Assembly: GCF_030272615.1 (NCBI RefSeq)
Contig: NC_081406.1
Coordinates: 172,676,861 to 172,740,860 of the forward strand
From: Cryptomeria japonica
Lineage: Eukaryota; Streptophyta; Pinopsida; Cupressales; Cupressaceae
Length of the DNA stretch: 64,000 nucleotides
Reading direction: 5' to 3'
This document shows, piece after piece, positions 46,407 through 57,399 of the stretch. The position numbers were made by a program, and so were the translations under genes. The notes under the pieces are model-generated. The model ran no database searches and had not been told where the DNA came from. It saw nothing but the letters and a program-made list of their open reading frames with translations. Position 1 is the first letter of the stretch, and each line of letters starts with the position of its first letter.

Positions 46407-46412
46407 ATATTT

Positions 46413-46889
46413 ATGAATGATCATAAATTAAACAACTGTATTATAGATTCAGGTACCTCAGATAATATAATTCCCTCTACAGTAGCTAAAGCATTGGGTT
46501 TATCCTTGACGAAAACTTTTGGCAGATGTTATTCAATGGACTCTAAACAAATCTCCCTGTTGGGACAAATTAAGGATGCTCAAGTAGTTCTAGCCACCCA
46601 CCCGAATAAAAGAATCAAGTTGACTATTCTAATAGCTGACATCCCAGCCAGCTATGACATATTGCTAAGTCATACATTGTGTAGAGACTTAGGAGGTGAA
46701 ATTAAAATGGATTGGTCTCAAGCCACAATTCCTGTAGGAAAACAACAAGTCATTTTGCAACCTGAACCAAAGTCTAAATTCACTATTTTTCCCTCTAATG
46801 ATCCAAGGGCTCAAATTTTGTATCATGAATGTCAGTTTGGAAACTACATGATTCTATCTGATAATGAGGTAGTGGGAGGTGTATCATAG
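46413..46889 (+). pseudogene. Retropepsin-like aspartic protease
   Basis: 158 codons in the gag frame. Active site NCIIDSGTSDNIIPSTVAKA with catalytic Asp codon 46446-46448, then LTILIADIPASYDILLSHTL and LGGEIKMDWSQATIPV, the usual second half of the fold. It would mature the polyprotein. Ends at a TAG (46887-46889); the next domain follows in frame. Confidence 0.85.
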
Positions 46890-47327
46890 CCAAAGGAAGA
46901 AGAAAGCTTGTGGTTAATGGAGTTTGATGGAAGTTGTGCAGCGTCAAGTTCAGGCATAGGGGTAGTGTTAATTCCACCTTCTGGTACTCATATCCATTTT
47001 TCTTTTAAATTGCAGTTCAAGAACACAAACAATATTGCTGAGTATGAAGCTTTGTTATTGGGTTTAGCTGAAGCCAAGAAACTAGGAGTAAAACTTATGC
47101 AAGTCAAAGGAGATGCAAAATTGATTGTAAAACAAGTTAGAGGGTTGTTTAATGTAAAAAATGAAAGGCTGAAACACTACCAAAATAGAGTTTGGGATGA
47201 AATCAAAGATTTTGATGCATTTTCTATTGAAGCTATTCCTAGAGAAAAAAATTCAAAAGTAGATTCATTATCCATGTCAGCTTCCTTATTGATCCCTCAT
47301 CCTAAATTTGTTGATGATACTTACTAA
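46890..47327 (+). pseudogene. Extra RNase H placed between protease and RT
   Basis: 139 codons in the protease frame. RNase H fold with all four catalytic acids: LMEFDGSCAASSSGIGVVLI (Asp at 46926), NIAEYEALLLGLAEAKKLG (Glu), MQVKGDAKLIVKQV (Asp) and REKNSKVDSLSMSA (Asp). This is the RVT_3/archaeal-like type (AEYEALL, GDAKL), distinct from the RT-linked RNase H at 48700-49000. In an active element it would help remove RNA from the cDNA hybrid. Its place before RT is unusual; the Tat-like element at 1.4-10.8 kb has its RVT_3-type domain just before integrase. Confidence 0.85.
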
Positions 47328-48565
47328 GTAGAGTTAATATATTGGCCTAGTGTTCCTAACAACTCTGAATTTTGGAAAGTGTTTGAAAATGATAAACAAA
47401 TTAATAATTGTATGCAGTATGTAGAAACATTTGCTGCTACATATTTTGAAGGTTCCCATGCAGAGTGTAAGGAGTTTTCACCAGAACGGGCCAAGGAGTT
47501 GACTGATGGAGTCATGCAATTAAAAGGGAATAAGATTCCTAAAGGGTTAGTTTCATTAGAGCATCTTTTTTATCATCATTATGCTTACAAGAAAAGCAAA
47601 TGTGATAAGCCTCTTGAAGTTCAAGATGTTGGAGGTTATGAAAGGATTAACATTGGCACTGAAGAAGATTCCAAATATATCAATCTGGCAAAATGTTGCA
47701 CACCTGTGGAGAAAGAGAGGTTCATTAGTCTCTTGTTGGAGTTAAAGGATGTTTTCTCTTGGTGCTATGATGATCTAAAGAATTTTAGAGATGGAAAATT
47801 TCAACATCACATTCCCTTGAAGCCCGAAGTGAGTCATTTTTGACAAAAGCTTAGGAGTTTCAATCCTAAAGTAGCTGAAGCCATATTTTAAGAAGTAGAT
47901 AAACTGTTAAAGGGTAGGATTATATACCCCATTCATCATTCTACATGGATAGCCAATATTTTTCCCGTTCGAAAGAAAAATGGAGAAATAAGGATCTGTG
48001 TAGATTTTAGAAACTTGAATCAAGCTAGTCTAAAAGACAATTACCCATTGCCAGCTATGGACCATATTTTGCAAACAGTTTCAGGTTCCGAAATGATGTC
48101 CATGCTTGATGGATTTTTGGGTTATAATCAAATCAGTGTTTTAGGAAGTGATCAACATAAGACTTCCTTTATTACTCCCTGAGGTACCTTTGCTTATACC
48201 AGAATTCCATTTGGTTTAATCAATGTAGGGGTGACATTTCAGCGAGCTATGAATTTATCCTTTGGTCATTTGAAAGATAATATAATTGTTGTGTATCTTG
48301 ATGATTTAATCATCTTTTCCAAGAGAAGAAAACATTACCTGAGGGATTTGAGACAGGTGTTACAGAGGTGTCATGAGCATGGGGTGTCCCTAAATCCAAA
48401 AAAGTCAGTGTTTGGGGTGACAGAGGGCAAGTTGCTTGGCTATATTATCTCTAAGGAAGGAGTAAGAGTAGATCCTGAAAGAGTAAAGGCAATTCAATAG
48501 CTAAGTCTACCATAAAATAGAAATGCAGTCAGAACCTTCTTTGGACAGGTAAATTTTATAAGGAG
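47328..48565 (+). pseudogene. Reverse transcriptase
   Basis: RT of Ty3/gypsy type, all in the gag frame. 47379-47843 is the N-terminal region ending LLELKDVFSWCYDDLKNFRD and HHIPLKP. After a TGA (47841) come RIIYPIHHSTWIANIFPVRK, NGEIRICVDFRNLNQASLKD, SMLDGFLGYNQI, TFAYTRIPFGLINVGVTFQR and the active site VVYLDDLIIFSKR (Asp-Asp at 48300-48305), then LNPKKSVFGVTEGKLLGYII. In-frame stops: TAA near 47889, TGA near 48180, TAG near 48498. Several lie where a single C-to-T or G-to-A change explains them. The catalytic residues are intact. Confidence 0.9.
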
Positions 48566-49066
48566 ATTCACTTCGGATTTTGCAGAGACTACTAGGTATA
48601 TTGTAAATTTGATGAGTGAAAAGCAATGTTTTAATGGAATGAGGAAGGAAAGAAAGAATTCAAATCAATAAAGGAGGCTATTGGTCATGCACCTATTCTA
48701 ATTAATCTAGATTTTAAGAAGGACTTTGTTATCTATTCTTATGCCTCAAATCATACAATGTCAGGGATTCTGTTGCAGAAGAATGAGGATAATGAAGAAG
48801 TCCCAATATCTTTTATGAGTATTCTCTTGAAGAAGCACGGATTGAAATATTCCTTGATGGAAAAATTAGCATATGCGGTTGTGAAAGTTGTAAAACAGTT
48901 CAGGTACTATATCCTCCATTCTCATGCAACTGTTTATGTGCCTCATTCTGTAGTCAAGAGCATATTGACACAATATGATATAGGAATGAATAATAGAGCC
49001 TCGTGGATGTCAAAGATTCAAGATTTCAATTTGGATATTAAACCCACAAAATTGGTGAGAGGATAG
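48566..49066 (+). pseudogene. RT-linked RNase H and connection
   Basis: After a frame change near 48600, FVIYSYASNHTMSGILLQKN, PISFMSILLKKHGLKYSLME and AVVKVVKQFRYYILHSHATV match the RNase H that normally follows gypsy RT. The first Asp position reads YSYAS, so a catalytic acid seems lost; such loss is common when a second RNase H is present. Ends at a stop at 49064-49066. Confidence 0.8.
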
Positions 49067-50408
49067 GGTCTGTGCAAATTGATTGCTAAAAGTAAGGAGG
49101 AAATGACAGAGGAATTGCCTTTGGTCTTGTTTGTCAGACTTCAAGATTCCTGGTTTGCGGATGTTGCATACTATTTGTCCTATGGAGATTGCCCAATACA
49201 TCCTTCTTCAAAAGAAAAGCGGAACTTGAGGTTAAAGGCTGCCAAATACATCATTTTTAATGATGTATTATATAAAAGGGGATTGAATGGAACTTTCTTA
49301 CGTTGTGTAGATAAATCATTTCAAGAGTCACTATTGAAGACCTTTCATGATGAAGCCTATGGCGGCCATTTTTCATCTACAGTAACTGCTTAATTTTTTT
49401 TGAGAAATTTTTATTATTGGCTAGGAATGTTCAAAGATGCATATGCATGGGTGGCCAAGAGTGAGAAATGTAAATTGTTCACAGGTAAGCCACAGCTCGC
49501 AGCATTACCGCTCTGACCCATAATTGTGGATGAGCCATTCAAACAGTGGGGTTTGCATTTTATAGGTCCTTTGATGCCTACTTCAAGTGTAGGGCATACA
49601 CATATACTGACAACCACAGACTATTTTACTAAATGGGTTGAAGCCATTCCGATACAAAAAACGTCTTCGGAGGTTGTTTGTAACTTTCTCAAAGAAAATA
49701 TCTTGGTTCGATTTGGAGTTCCACTAAAAAATTATGGCTGATAATGCCACTAATTTATCTTTTGTTGAGATTTCATTATTTTTCTATGATCATGGGATAT
49801 CCCTCGCTCATTCTTCCAATTTTTATCCTTAGGGGAACGGTCAGGCGGAATCCAGCAATAAAAATCCTATAAATATTATGAAGAAATTGGTGAGCGAAAA
49901 TTTCAAAGATTGGCATAAAAAATTGTATGAAGCTCTTTGGGTTGATCATACATCACCAAAATGAGCTATTGGGATGTCACCATTTGAATTGGTCTATGTT
50001 GTAGGAGCTCAGGTAGCACTTCCTCTGGAACTTGCAGCAACCAAGTTAAAGAGTGTCATTGAGGATGCCTATTTTCAAGGTTCACTGGAAAAATGGATTA
50101 TGCATTTGATGACGATTGATGAGGAAAGAGACAAGTTAGTAGATCAGATTACAGAGCATCAGATGAGGGTGAAGAAGATATTTGACAAGTGAGCCAAGCT
50201 ATGGAAATTCATGCTAGGTGATCAGGTTTTGCTCTAGGATAGAAGAAGGGAACCAAAAGGAGCACATACAAAGTTTGAATCGCTATGGAAGGGACCATTC
50301 GTGATTCAGGAGGTAAAAGGTCCTAACTCTTTCAAAATTGCATATCAAGATGGTTATGCTCTTCCCCTAACCTATAATGGCCAGGATTTGAAATTATATC
50401 AATTGTAA
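49067..50408 (+). pseudogene. Integrase
   Basis: Zinc-binding part at 49290-49480: FHDEAYGGHFSS then SEKCKLFTGK, where the first Cys of the pair is Ser. Core at 49526: DEPFKQWGLHFIGPLMPTSS, in which the usual first catalytic Asp (LDFIGP) is His, and TTTDYFTKWVEAIPI. After a shift near 49735: ADNATNLSF with the second Asp, and NGQAESSNKNPINIMKK with the Glu. SPFELVYVVGAQVALPLEL and the C-terminal FESLWKGPFVIQEVKGPNSF, LYQL end at the TAA 50406-50408. Would join cDNA to host DNA; here disabled by substitution, shifts and stops. Confidence 0.88.
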
Positions 50409-50576
50409 ATGAGAGTCCCTCATGGTTTTGTACATAAATTTTGGCTTGTTTTAGTTTGTAGTGTCTTTTTAGTTGTTATGTTTGTTTTGGTCTTTAAATA
50501 AAGTTTGTATGTGAAACCAAAGATCTTGGAGTTCATGTCTAGTTCCCTTATAGTCTTAGTCCCCAGTCAGAGCCAA
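50409..50576 (+). other. 3' untranslated junction with a primer-site mirror
   Basis: The bases just before the 3' LTR, AGTCCCCAGTCAGAGCCAA, are not purine-rich. They approximate the reverse complement of the primer binding site at 44630-44648. No ordinary polypurine tract is seen. Confidence 0.6.
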
Positions 50577-51508
50577 TGTTAGCACCCCCCACAATTTTTC
50601 ATTTAGAATGTTCAAGCTTGAGGGTTGCCCTATGGTGTCTTTATTTCTTTCGGGTCTTTTGTACCTCTTCATTTTGAACCTAAACCGTTGAACTTTAAAA
50701 ACAATTCAATAGGTTCAAGGTTCAAGGCATGTTTTAGGAAAATGTCTTTACCCACCCTTATCTACACTAAAGCAAGCGCGTTATTCTTATGCGTTTTGAA
50801 CTTTGAACCCGTGAACCTTTTTGGTTCAAGGTTCAAAACGTCTTTTTGTGAGTCGCGGCTATGTAATGTTTCTTAACGAGCAGGTGTCAATATATCTTAA
50901 GTCGGCTTTGAACTTGAACCTTGAACCAAATGTCTTTTCGGTTCAAAGGTTCAAAGGTTCAAAGTTCTTGCTTGTTAGTCATGGTTATTGTTCATTCCTG
51001 ATATTGTTTTGAGTTGCTAATTCATTGTTGTTCTTCCCGGAAGAACTTGAACCATTGAACTCTTTGTAATATGGTTCAAGGTTCATCAGGTTCACTTCAA
51101 GCTGATTCTAAGACTTTGTTAACACTGAAAGTGGCACGGCAAGAAGGAATATTCCCGACATCTAACTGTTTAAAATTCTAAATCTGGAAAGTAATCATGA
51201 GAACATTAACTATTTGTGTGGAAGTGATGGGCAATTAAGAAGGTGTCAGATTTTCAGTCATTTCACTGTTACTTCACACGCTTAAATGTATAATTGAGAA
51301 AATTAGAGGCGTCGAAGGTAAATTCATCTCTACTTTCCTGAGAAGGTTTCCAGATTCATGGTGGTAACAGGTAAGTTCAAACGATTCCCCTATGTTGTAT
51401 TTCTTTAGTTCTGAGGATTTATCAGTGTAGGAAGAAAATTTTTAGCTGGTTGGAGTAGAATTCTACCCTGTTTTAGAATTGCTTGATTAAAAGTATAGAT
51501 AGGCAGTA

Positions 51509-54500
51509 TGAGGCCGGTATTGCCGAAGCTTGGGTGAACGTCATGTTTAGTAAGCATATTACTAGAACTAGATGATACTTCCTTGGCTCACGCCAATCTA
51601 GGGGATTTCTTAGAAAGAACCAAGAACCCTCAAGCTGGTTCAATAATGGAGAAAATAGTGAGAAGTGGTCTCATTGAAGCATTTGCAATCCACTTGCTAC
51701 ACCATGTCCAGATTTGTTGATAGCTTGCATCAATAGGTATGATGCAGAGGATAGATGCATAAGGACTAGTAATGGTGAGCTGCTAGTTGGTATCAATAGG
51801 GAAATAGTAATGGTGGTGATGGGAATCCCACACAAAGAATCATATGAGGATTGGTCTATTGGGACCTCATACGCCTTCTTCTCAGAGAAAAAGAGTGTGT
51901 ATAGAAGTGTAATTGCAAGAAACTAGCTTCTTAAGGTTCAAAAGGGAGGGTCACAGCTGCTGAAGCCCCTTACCAGACAACACTTCATCACAGAAGTGCG
52001 CGACATTGTTATACTGCTAAATAGGCTCAAAGGGAATTCACACTCCTTTTGCTGGGAAGATTGGATGTATTTTTACATTCAGGTGCTTTTATCTGGTGAG
52101 AAATATCTTGATTGGGCCCAAGTAACTGCAGAGAGACTCCATGAAGGTTTGAGTAACTTTGTGGGTATGTCTAGTTTTTATATGTTCTCTTATCTTTTCT
52201 ACATATTAGCTTGTACTAGAGATTGGCCTGGTTTGCTTAATGAACTGTGGGTGGATGGCATGAAGGTTTATGGTTACTACCCTTTATTACAACAGTAGAA
52301 ACATGTAGAATATATTGCCAGATGGAATGGTGTCTTCGCAGGGAGACTTGCTTTTGAACTACAGGGTGATGTGAACAAGAGAATGTCAGTTGAAGCAATG
52401 AAGTTAATAAGTATATATGGCAGCTTCTTCATTCAATTTCCTAGGTTCACCTACCTTCGGTAGGTGGTTTCAAAGGTGAACCATTCAACCTACCTAGGTA
52501 TGCGCTCGATATCTATGTACTCATAGAGGTGAGCAGGCAACTAGCTTATATTGATAAAAGGTTGGGGGAAAAAGGTGAATCTGGAGTCGCTTTTCCTATT
52601 GAGCTAGGTTACTACAACTGTAAGTCTATATCTGATGCTTTAAATTTGGAATTGGAATTTAAGAGGATGAACCTGTAGCCCTATGTTGCTAGACGCAGGT
52701 TTGACAGTAGAGGTTATGCCATGGAAAACCTAAATATAGATGATCACTTATATCATGAACCCCAGTTGGAAGATTATTGGGAGAATTGTAGTGATGAATA
52801 TGAGGAAAGGAGGAGACTATGGTCAAGATTTACTCTGTAGCAAATAATCACCATGAAGCTTCCTATCAATGTATCCAGAGTACAGAAGGAAACAGGGGAA
52901 GATGTTCTAGATCCTGAATTCAGCAAGGAGGTTCAAGGAAAGCCAATCCCTGAGATTGACTGTAACAAAAAGGAAGATGATAATATCCAAGATAAAACTT
53001 TTAATGTTGTAATGAGAACTGAGAAGTGGTTGAGAGACCAAAAAATTAAGAAAGGATCGCCAATATCTTCCCATGAACCAAGAGTTGATTCACATGTCGT
53101 GATTCAACTTCCTATTTCTTCCACTAATGAAATTGTCGATATTGTAGGTGGTTCAAAGTCAATTGTTGAAAAAATCCAACCCAGGATATCAAAACAGTCA
53201 CCGTTAGGTTCTACAGCAGCCCAAGTAACTCAATCAAGGAGCGAGAAAAAGAGCAAAAAGCCAACATTGAGCCAGATTGTTGTGGACCTGGATCCAAGTG
53301 AAGTGGTTGAAGTAATAATGGATCAACAAGATTTGGGTGACCCTGTAGTACAAGAAATGGACATAGGTAAAGAAACAAAGAGTGAATTAAATCTCATGAG
53401 CACTCTGGTTATTATTAATTCACTAGATATTCAGACAACCCCTCCATCCAAAGATCCTATAAATTCTCCGTGATGGTTAGAAGTTGTTGTTGGAAAGAAG
53501 CACAGTGTGGTTCCAATTACAATCCCTATAGAAGATATGGTCAGCAAGTGTCTTGGAAAGGTATCCAAGCCGAAAAGACTCAAAATGCAGTGCTTGAGGT
53601 AGATGAAGCAACAGGTCATTGGATGACCAAGATAGCCAAGCCTATTCCAGATAGAGACGCAGACAAAGCTACTGAGGATGACTTCACAGTAGAAAATATT
53701 GATTTGGGGGTTGCTTTGCAAGTTGTTGATGTTGAACATTTGGAGTTTTCCACGAAAAGAATGATTTCTAGATCATGGAAAGACGAGAAGGATAAAAGGG
53801 AGTTGAAGAAAATCATCACTCAAATGGTTGAGTACATCAATACCATTCACCATCCAAATCCTCAGCCCTTTTCACAAGTGGCAATGTCATTTGATCCCAA
53901 ATCTCCAGCAAATCAAAAGATGTTGGATCAAGTTCAAAGAAACAAAATGATCGCGGAGATGTTCTATAATTGGCTGGATCTCATAATACAGCAAGGCTCA
54001 GACTATACTGTCAGTCTAGTGAAACTATATGAGGATATCATGACTGTTAGAAAAGAACTGGAATTAGAGGTCATTTCCTGGGAGAAAGAAAGGACCAAAT
54101 GGGTGGTAGTTCTTGCACAAATGAATGATATACAAAAATATCAAGTGATGAAGTTCTTGGCTGAAAAACCTGTGAAAAGTCTAGATGATAATGTATTATA
54201 TGTGTCAAGGAAAAATGTGGAGTTGCATAATTCAATTATCAAATAGGGCCACGAAGAATCCACTAAACTGCTAAAAGGATTGACAAATTTAATTGATACA
54301 ATGCAAAAGGATCTTAAATGCATTGACATCCAGCTTATGAAAGATGATGCCTAGACGATCGAATCTACCACAAAGATGACAAAAATCTTCCAAGAAAGGA
54401 TACAGTTCATTCGGAGGACAAAATCCTTGACCACAGATGATTTCTCACAAGTAGCCAGGATTGAGTCAATGCTCGCAGTGTGTTCCGATCATCTGGAAGT

Positions 54501-54690
54501 GCACAAGGAAAGGATGACACAAGTGAATATGGATAAGGAGGTTTGGAAGCAATGAATCTAGCATATTAGACTTCCCTACTTTCAAGTCATTCTTAACTTC
54601 TTGGCATCACATTTAGAGTGGCGTGGCATGCACAGTTCTGCAGAAAAGCAGGATAGACCAGTGGCTTCGTCTGCCACAGTGGAGTCATGA
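51509..54690 (+). pseudogene. LTR-encoded protein of unknown function, 3' copy
   Basis: Same frame as 40631-43785. Met at 51509 (MRPVLPKLG), an early TGA, and a one-base shift near 51690 damage the N-terminus. 51714-51926 and 51996-52298 preserve IACINRYDAEDRCIRTSNGE, SFCWEDWMYFYIQVLLSGEK and RDWPGLLNELWVDGMKVYGY; 52853-53473 is an open 206-codon linker (Lys/Glu/Ser/Pro-rich); 53590-54246 is the coiled-coil-like C-terminal part (KRMISRSWKDEKDKRELKKI, ELELEVISWEKERTKWVVVL). A shift of four bases at about 53590 restores the frame. The stop before PYV near 52676 and the TGA at 53471 are shared with the 5' copy. Function unknown. Confidence 0.7.
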
Positions 54691-54832
54691 TCAATTAGGG
54701 GATGAGTTGTCAGCCTTTCTATGGTTGTTATTTTAGTTTCTCTTGTTTTTAGTAAATGATTTCTTTAACCTTTGGTTAAAATGAAATTTTAATGATTATG
54801 TAACAAACTATGAGCCTTGAGGCTATTTAAGC

Positions 54833-54841
54833 TAGGAAGTA
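54833..54841 (+). promoter_or_regulatory. Candidate TATA box, 3' LTR copy
   Basis: CTATTTAAG in the same context as 43918-43926. Confidence 0.4.
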
Positions 54842-55530
54842 AGTTTATGTTAGGGTTTGAAAAACTGTGATTTTTCAAGGAACAAACAATATCTGTTTTC
54901 TATGAGTTTCTTAAAATTGGAATGACTGGTTTAGCAAAGAAATGTTATGGTGTGCAGTCCTTGAATCTGTGTGTTTAAGGATTGGCGATCTTTCTTGAGA
55001 AATCAGCTAATCTGCATGATATCATTTTGTTATTAGTTATTTCTATATTTTTTGGATTCAGTGTTACCATTATTTGCAAGTAAATTCATTATGGATTGAG
55101 TTGTGTTGATCCCCCTTGTCTTGTGAGACATGAGAGAGAATCAATCAAAGTTCATACTGCTATGCATTTTCTTTTTCTCTAAATTTGTGAAATGAACGTG
55201 TGTGAAACTCAGAGTTTGTGAGCTCTTATTTGATCTTCAAAATATTATTTTTGTTTTATTTTAAAAGCATTCCTTTGTGTTGATAGATGAATGCTAAAGC
55301 CTTTCCACGCTTTCTGGCTAAAAGTGTATTCATTTCAAAATTTTCTACATAAAATTCATTGCAAATCATACGAGGAGCTGCCCTCTAATGCAGAGGATGG
55401 ATTTTTAATTGATTCATCCAACTGTTGGTTTAATTGTTTTCTTTTATAAAGGGGTGTGCAAGAGTCATATTATTATTCAAAGAAAGCAAACATTATAATC
55501 TGAAGAAACGGACAAACCTGTTAACCAACA

Positions 55531-57395
55531 CTGACAAATTAGTCACCATAGATAAATATGGTTATATTAGTAACCGTCTGCCTCTTGTGTCATTTCGGCT
55601 TGAGCTATCCCGACAAGTAATCTTTTATTTTTTTATTTTTTTATGTCTGTGCCTATAATGTCTCGGTCGGTGTCCATCGGCATTGTTTTAACTATCGGCA
55701 TACCCAAAGTTCATTTTCCCAACACTACAAGTTATCCCGATAAGGGTTTTATCCTTCTCCCATCTCCTATCAGGTTGTTTGTTTTGTGAATGTCAAATCG
55801 AGATAACTTTCTCAACGTTGTTTCATTTGTAAAATATCGGGATAACTTAATTGATCGGAGTGACTTTTATGTGCTATTCCTCTTATGTAAGTTATCCCAA
55901 ATACCTCTTAAGCAGTCCTTTATCGGAATTACCTTTACCATCGACGAAGCAGAAAGATGCTATCCCATCTTTATAAGTTATACCGATATAGGTACTTAGA
56001 AGAGGATGCATTATTAGAGTGTCTTATGCCGATGTTATTAGATATATTCAATATCAGGATAGGATGTTCTATCAGCCTTTGGATGATCCTATTACTCTGA
56101 TTTTTATCAGCTTCACCGATAAGGGTATCATTCTCTATATCACCATAGATTCCACTGATATCCATCTTCCAACTGCAAGTGTATAGTTGGGATAGTTTCC
56201 CCGATACCGCCTCATTTACATGTCATCGAGATACTTCTCACTAGTCAGAATGTCTCTAATATGTTATTCCTACTTCACATGTTATCCCGATAAGCTCAAA
56301 TGACACTTATGCTTATACTTTCTTCATTAGGACAACTTCACCTCATCGCTACCCTGTATTTATAAGCTATACTGATATAGGTACTTAGAAGAGGATGCAT
56401 TATCAGAGTGTCTTATTCCGATGTGATTAGATACATTCATTATCAGGATAGGATGGTCTATCGACATTTTGATGATCCTATTACTCTGATTTTTATCAAC
56501 TTCACCGATAAGGGTATCATTCTTTGTATCGCCATAGATTCCACCAATATCCATCTTCCAACTGCAGGTGTATAGTCGGGATAGTTTCCCCAATACCGCC
56601 TTGTTTACATGTCATCAGGATACTTCTCACTAGTCGGAATGTCTCTAATATGTTATTCTGACTTCACAGGTTATCCTGATAAGCTCAAATGACACTTACA
56701 CTTATACTTTCTTCGTTGAGACAAATTCACCTCATCACTATTGCGAAATATTGCTATTCTGCCCTTGTTAGTTATTCCAACAAGCTTCTCAATATCAGCG
56801 TTCAATATAGCTATTATGATTACCTCCTTCAATACTGGCATCACTAGATCGGGTTAGCTCTCTCGATATATTGGAACCAACAAGCACCATTATAATTGGC
56901 ATTCGTATTATTTTTTTAATAAAAATAAATCACCATCATAATTCTGACATCCTCCCAACTTTGCACCAATGACCAAACCGTCAGACAAACAGCATCCTCA
57001 TTGGTGCATAGTTCCTAGCTAGAGTCGGAATTCTGACGCCAATCGACAAAACATCTGATGAGGATGTTGTATATCTGACAGCACACTATTGTTGGATGCT
57101 CGTCGCAATTCTTGTCGGTGCAAGTTCCTGGTCAGCGTCAAAATTCTCACATCCATCCGATGAGGATGTTTTATGCCCGACAACATTATCTCACTGGATG
57201 AGTGGTGATGGCCGCTGTCGAAAGAGTTCAGGATGTCATCGGAATTCCGACGTTAGATGGCATCATCGAAATGACCGATGATGAATTTTTTGACGGCTTC
57301 GTTTGTCGGCAGTCAAATGAAACATAGTCAAAATTCCAACAATAGGTCATCCGAAATCAGCCCCAAATATACTAGTGAAGGCTTAGAAGATTTTT
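55531..57395. other. Non-coding repeat-rich stretch
   Basis: No domain on either strand. It contains the tandem duplication at 55965-56750 and, from 56930 to 57360, repeated modules with GTTCCTGGTCAGCGTCAAAATTC-like and GATGAGGATGTT phrases. It may be an LTR or leader of an unrecognised element. Confidence 0.5.
55965..56750. repeat. 389-bp tandem duplication rich in TATCC/GGATA
   Basis: GGTACTTAGAAGAGGATGCA occurs at 55991 and 56380, an offset of 389 bp, and the blocks match along their length (GATAAGGGTATCATTCT, CCATCTTCCAACTGCA, GGGATAGTTTCCCC, TTATCCCGATAAGCTCAAAT). Minus-strand frames 55971-56165 and 56360-56593 are images of the duplication, not genes. Confidence 0.88.
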
Positions 57396-57399
57396 GACA

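Larger units (their letters stand above)
39619..55530 (+). mobile_element. Tat/Ogre-like Ty3/gypsy element with ~5-kb coding LTRs
   Basis: Two LTRs, 39619-44624 (5006 bp) and 50577-55530 (4954 bp), begin TGTTAGCACCCCCCACAA and end GTTAACCAACA. The primer binding site is of the type known from Ogre/Tat elements. Internal order: gag, spacer, protease, extra RNase H, RT, RT-linked RNase H, integrase. From gag to the end of RT (44790 to about 48560) almost everything lies in one frame, interrupted by single stops; frame changes occur near 48600 and 49740. Each LTR contains a long sense-strand frame of unknown function. The five bases flanking the ends, ATCAC and CTGAC, do not match, so either the flanks were rearranged or the LTRs come from different insertions. 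Confidence 0.9.
50577..55530 (+). repeat. 3' LTR, 4954 bp
   Basis: Matches 39619-44624 end to end with scattered substitutions and small indels, and lacks about 95 bp corresponding to about 40315-40410. It ends TTAACCAACA before CTGACAAATT. Confidence 0.9.
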
